This document shows, one piece after another, positions 59,917-64,000 of a DNA stretch of 64,000 nucleotides. The stretch comes from Gelatoporia subvermispora B (lineage: Eukaryota; Basidiomycota; Agaricomycetes; Polyporales; Gelatoporiaceae). The position numbers and the translations under genes are program-made. How positions within the stretch are numbered: position 1 is the stretch's first letter; every line of letters begins with the position of its first letter. The stretch spans positions 503,371 through 567,370 of the forward strand of contig KB445801.1 of the NCBI GenBank assembly GCA_000320605.2, given 5' to 3'. The notes under the pieces were generated by a model. That model searched no databases. It saw nothing but the letters and a program-made list of their open reading frames with translations, and was not told where the DNA came from.

Positions 59917-61376
59917 ATGGCGCTGACCCGCGAGCTCGCCGAGCTGCACCGGATCGTCTTCTCATACCCCGCGATTGACAACCACGCGCACGCGCTGCTC
60001 AAGCCTGAATTTCGCGACGTCTTCCCCTTCGAGGGGCTCATCTCCGAAGCCACGGGCTGCGCGCTCACCCAGGACGCCGTCCAGACCTTGGCGTGCTTCC
60101 GCGCGACCGCGCAACTCGCGGGCCTCTTCCGCCTCGACCCTAAGGCGGGCTGGGAGGACGTCAAGCGCACACGGCAGGCGATGAACTACGATGAGCTGTG
60201 CAGGATATGCATGGGCCCGACGAGGATCCAGTGTATATTGATCGATGACGGCTTGGGCACTGCGGGCATGTGCGAGGATTACAAGTGGCACGATCGCTTC
60301 ACGGCCAGCCCGACGAAGCGCATCGTGCGCGTCGAGATAGTAGCGGAGGTGCGTCTGCGCGCGCAATGTATGCCCAATCCGCTCCAGCTCACCTCACCCG
60401 CGCGATGATCAGGGCATCCTCAAGGAGCTCATGGACGCGCAGCTCCTCTCGCACGGCTTTGACCCGCTCTCATTCTTCGGCACCTTCCGAGCTAAACTCA
60501 CAAGCTCGCTCACCGCGAGCGCGCTCGACCCGGAAGTCGCGGGGTTCAAGTCGATCGCGTGCTACCGCACCGGGCTCGACATCTCGGTACAGCAGGACAC
60601 GGTCGTGCTCGAGCAGGAGTTCATCAAAATGCTGCTCCAGTACGAGTCCGCGCGCCAGCTGCGCCTCGAGCACAAGTCTATCAACGACTTCGTCGTGAAC
60701 ACCACCCTCCGCATCGCCGGCCAGCACGGCAAGCCCGGTGAGCCCTACCCCGCCTGCAACAGCCCAATCGCCCGACTAACGCGTACGCGCCCCGCAGTGC
60801 AGTTCCACACAGGCCTGGGCGACAACGACATCTCGCTCGCGCGCGCGACGCCCGCGCTCATGCAGCCGCTCATCAAGGCGTACCCGAACACGAAGATCGT
60901 CCTGCTCCACTCCGCATATCCGTACACGCAGCAGGCGGGGTACCTCGCTGCGGTGTACATGAACGTCTACCTTGACTTCGGCGAGATCTTCCCGTTCCTG
61001 AGCGCCGACGGCCAGCGGGACGTCGTGAAACAAGTCCTCGAGTTATGCCCGATTACGAAGATCATGTGGTCCAGTGCGTAGTGGGTGTGTCTCGGGGATC
61101 GGAGTGGGGCTAACACGATGCTAGCTGATGGCCACTATTGGCCGGAGTCGTACTACCTTGGCACAATCCAAGCAAGGGAAGTGCTGTTCCAGGTACGTGA
61201 ACTACCCTCTCCATCGGGCGCCCGTGGTTGATTTTGTGCACATGACCCAGGTCCTAGAGGTGTCTATGCGACGCGAAGAACTCACCCTAGCACAGGCGAC
61301 CGCCATTGTGACGAAGGCGTTCTTTGAAAATGCGAACAGGATATACAACCTGGGCCTTACACCCGTCATGGTGTAG
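59917..61376 (+). CDS. FluG-like amidohydrolase without glutamine synthetase domain
   Basis: Five exons: 59917-60348, 60413-60737, 60798-61073, 61125-61193 and 61252-61376. An amidohydrolase-2 fold: first metal site IDNHAH (His23, His25), Glu-rich FEGLISEATG, LLIDDGLG-like CILIDDGLG, the FHTGLGDND and LHSAYPY histidines, and the catalytic aspartate STDGHYWPESYY. In fungal FluG and plant NodGS proteins this domain is followed by a glutamine synthetase-like half; here the gene stops about 410 residues in. An ATG at 59868 is out of frame, so 59917 is the start. Probable role: hydrolysis of an amide or lactone-type metabolite; the substrate is not known. Confidence 0.85.
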
Positions 61377-61447
61377 TGTATGACGAACTGCAGAAGGAGA
61401 CAATGTGTATATATACCCGTGTATATTCGCGCCTACGCGCGCCCGCT

Positions 61448-63116
61448 TTACTCTTCATCTTCATCTTCACCTTCGTCTACGACTTCGAGGCCTAATGCGC
61501 GCGCAGCCTCTTCTGCCTTATGTGTCTTGTCTTCCGCGAGATGCATCAGCGACTGGAGGATGTCGCGCTGGCCTGTATATTCATAACTGAGTTCATATAC
61601 GCGAGGTGCGCGGCGGACAGATAGACGTGCCTTCGAGATAATACCCAATCATCCGCGCGACGTCAGCCCGGATGCCCGCCGCTTCGTCGGGCTGCGGTGC
61701 ACGGGGGAGCCGCTCAAGCAAATTACGCGCCATGCCCAGCAGCATGTCCGCCGCGCACAGTTCGTCGTCCACGTCGGGCTCTTCTTCTTCTTCCGCGCCC
61801 TCGCAAACAGCAGTGAGGATCGCGTCCCAGAGCGGACCCGCTCCCTGCGCGCCACGGCCGACCTCCCACCGCCCGCCGGCAAGCGCACCGGAGCCGGGGG
61901 CGCCGCCGATCTTGAGCACGATGGTGTCGTCGGGGTTCGAGGGGAGTGCGAAGCCGTAGCCCAGGACGAGTTCGGCGTTGGGCTTGGGGCCGTAGTTGTT
62001 CAAGAGCTCCGCCCCGCGCGGGGTGGGGCTATGGAGCAGGAGGGAGACGGCGAGATCGGAGCTAACAGTACGGCGGTTGGGTGGGTGCAGGTTGAGTAAG
62101 TGTATGGGTCGGTAGACAAACGGGGGGCAGGCGAATGGATTTTTGTGAGGCAATGGAAAATCAGCTGATGGCACTGGAAGAATTACCACGGAGAGGGAAG
62201 TGGGGTGTAGCCGCGTACCTTTCTGTGTCCGTGTTGGTGTCGCCGCCTGAGATGCCCGAGACAACCCACGAGACCGGCTGTGCGCGGGCGTGATTGAGGG
62301 AGTCGACGCCCGGAAGCAGAACGGGGTATGAATCCGGCGTGGAAACAAGCGAAGGGCTGGACGAGAGGAGCGTCGAGGGGAACGCACGTGAAGACAGGTA
62401 CGTCGCTGCGGCAAGGTATTGCGTCCTGTTCTTCTAAAGATCAGTTACCAGACCGCGGCGAAGCAGTCGCGTGCGTGTACCATGTGAAGCGCAGACCCCA
62501 GTCCTCGTTCGCCGCGGCGACGATCGTCTGGCACTGCGCCCACTCTGCTTGCAGCTCGCGCTGCCGGTCGAGCGTTGCGCCGTGGAGGTTGCTCCCCCGC
62601 AGTGCGTCAAGCTCGGCGGGTGTGAAGTGCAGAGGCGTGCGGAGTTTGTCTGCGCTCGGGAGGGTGCTGAGATAGGGCGTGTGAAGGAGGGCGGGGGAAT
62701 ATCTGAGATCAGGTCCCGGATGTGAGCGAGGCACACGCCCAGTGAGACAGGCTAAGACGTACTCCGGCGAGTCTGCAATCCAGTGCATGCACAAATACGT
62801 GCAGATCAGCTGTCGTTCGGACCACGAGTCAAGGACCGTTGTGTGATCCGTCTTGAAAAGGGACAACAGTGCGTGTGTTGACAGCTCAGGTGTCACCGTT
62901 AGTGAGAAGGGGCACGAAATAACTGTGCTTTCTGGGGGAATGTCCTGCGCCGCTATGACGGAAAATCCCGAATCATCTAGAAATTTGGTATGTGAGGTGA
63001 CTGCAGAGTTGTACGACATAGCACCCACCTGCTTCGAAACGCAGATCTGGATGTATTTTACCTCCGTTCCCCGTGAGCCACTCCTTGAACCGATGGATGT
63101 TTTCCGGCTCTGTCAT
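61448..63116 (-). CDS. SET-domain lysine methyltransferase (RKM/SETD6-like)
   Basis: The start at 63116 opens MTEPENIHRFKEWLTGNGGKI and joins by a 52-nt intron to DDSGFSVIAAQDIP, the split N-terminal SET region. Catalytic SET pieces are LLPGVDSLNHARAQPV (NH motif) and LLNNYGPKPNAELVLGYGF (NYG motif with the tyrosine). A Rubisco-LSMT-type helical C-terminal domain follows, with YYLEGTYEYTGQRDILQSL. Members methylate lysines of ribosomal proteins or other non-histone targets with S-adenosylmethionine. The last intron is only about 43 nt (gtctat...ctcag). The C-terminus is strongly acidic (EGEDEDEE). It converges on the amidohydrolase gene, 71 bp apart. Confidence 0.85.
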
Positions 63117-64000
63117 ATTTCTCCTTACGAGTGTATACCCGGGGCCTGTAATGCACTTGAGTCAGGCTCCCCGTGAACAACAGAGTAATTCTGTGGTTTG
63201 TTGTAGTCACCGACCACCGTCAGTGGTCGTAAGAAGCGCTGTATGCGGCCCGGGTAGAGCGCTTAATCGCTTAGCGCGGAGATGGTCGAACACACTACGA
63301 GGGGATTGGTCGACTCTTCCCTCCTGACACGGTCGTGTATCGAGGATCCGTAGTGGTTTGTGCCCATCATTGAGTTTTCTCGTGATCACCTCGCGAGGTC
63401 GTCCGCACTGCTCGGATCGACGCATGTTGCACTCCGGTGCAGCTTTAAAGTTTATGACATTACGCAGTGCGCTGTGCAGGGCATTTAATCGTGCCGGTCT
63501 CGATCTCTTGTCAGTTCGTACATACTTGCGTCGAGCGTGTATGTGCGAGTGCTCAACGCTACGCAGGTCCAAATACTTCAAATCAAGTTTGTGGCCGGCT
63601 GCCTTGCATGCTACTTTTCCGATGCTTTGTTCTATGTTCCCTTACACTGCCTTTTTGAGGTTCCAACAACATTCCAACCAGCATCCAGAGGCGTTCAGAC
63701 TTTCAGTCGATCGGGACATACTAACTGAGGTGCAAGTTTTACTTTTGATGGCTTGCAAGCGTCGGCCAAGCCCTTTGATCACATTGCAATACTTGAGCCC
63801 ACATCGAACCCCGACCGGCCGCCGTTGCCACTTGCATCCGAGCTGCCAATCCGTCAATGCACACAGTCCGGGCGGCAATTGCAGCGCTTCTTCCGAGGAC
63901 AGGTTCCTTGAGGGGGGAAGTTGTGGATCCAGTTCAATGACCTGGATTATTAAGCCTTCAGGACGCGTAATAGCGTACTACGCTGCTGATTCAACTTCGT
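63117..64000. other. Right-edge intergenic sequence
   Basis: Upstream of the SET gene. Only short overlapping frames without motifs; no gene called. Confidence 0.4.

Overview
The window is nuclear DNA from a filamentous basidiomycete, probably an Agaricomycete of polypore type; I cannot name a genus. The evidence is dense short introns (about 45-70 nt, gtrngt...yag, several in most genes), compact intergenic gaps, GC-biased third codon positions, and a typical mushroom gene set: F-box families, an aegerolysin-type protein, an FLVCR-like MFS pair, a polyamine oxidase and a FluG-like amidohydrolase. The open frames visible in most genes are single exons. I joined exons by hand from splice signals, reading phase and family motifs, so most gene spans are firmer than individual exon edges. 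No rRNA, tRNA, CRISPR array or complete transposon was recognised.

Layout. 0-12 kb: a partial minus-strand gene with repeated SMP (seed maturation protein-like) motifs; an intron-like tandem array; a Kelch propeller gene; a secreted Asn/Ala-rich gene; and a long low-complexity gene without a known domain. 11.4-24.9 kb is a segmental duplication. Unit A (11.46-16.58 kb) and unit B (19.64-24.89 kb) each carry the 3' end of the low-complexity gene, a spacer, an MFS transporter and a decayed tract. Two convergent F-box genes lie between the units, and a fragment of an F-box pair junction lies inside unit A. 24.9-28 kb is gene-poor.

28-39 kb: a medium-chain reductase, a GPR89/Golgi pH regulator orthologue, and three paralogous small beta-rich proteins. 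The last two paralogues lie in 2.5-kb tandem segments, and all three appear to keep an intron just before the ATG. 39-52 kb: an APC amino acid permease, an ACOT9-like mitochondrial thioesterase, a Misato/DML1 gene, a two-domain aegerolysin-like gene, and an ARMT1-like (DUF89) phosphatase gene split by four tiny exons. 53-64 kb: an unknown multispanning membrane protein, a polyamine oxidase whose last exon is triplicated in tandem, a FluG-like amidohydrolase and a SET-domain methyltransferase.

Most genes are independent housekeeping or accessory functions, and I see no biosynthetic cluster. What stands out is local tandem duplication at every scale: sub-gene (SMP repeats, last exons, intron-like units), gene (small beta proteins) and multi-gene (the MFS unit). 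Exon architecture is also unusual, with 9-13 nt exons and two GC-AG introns.
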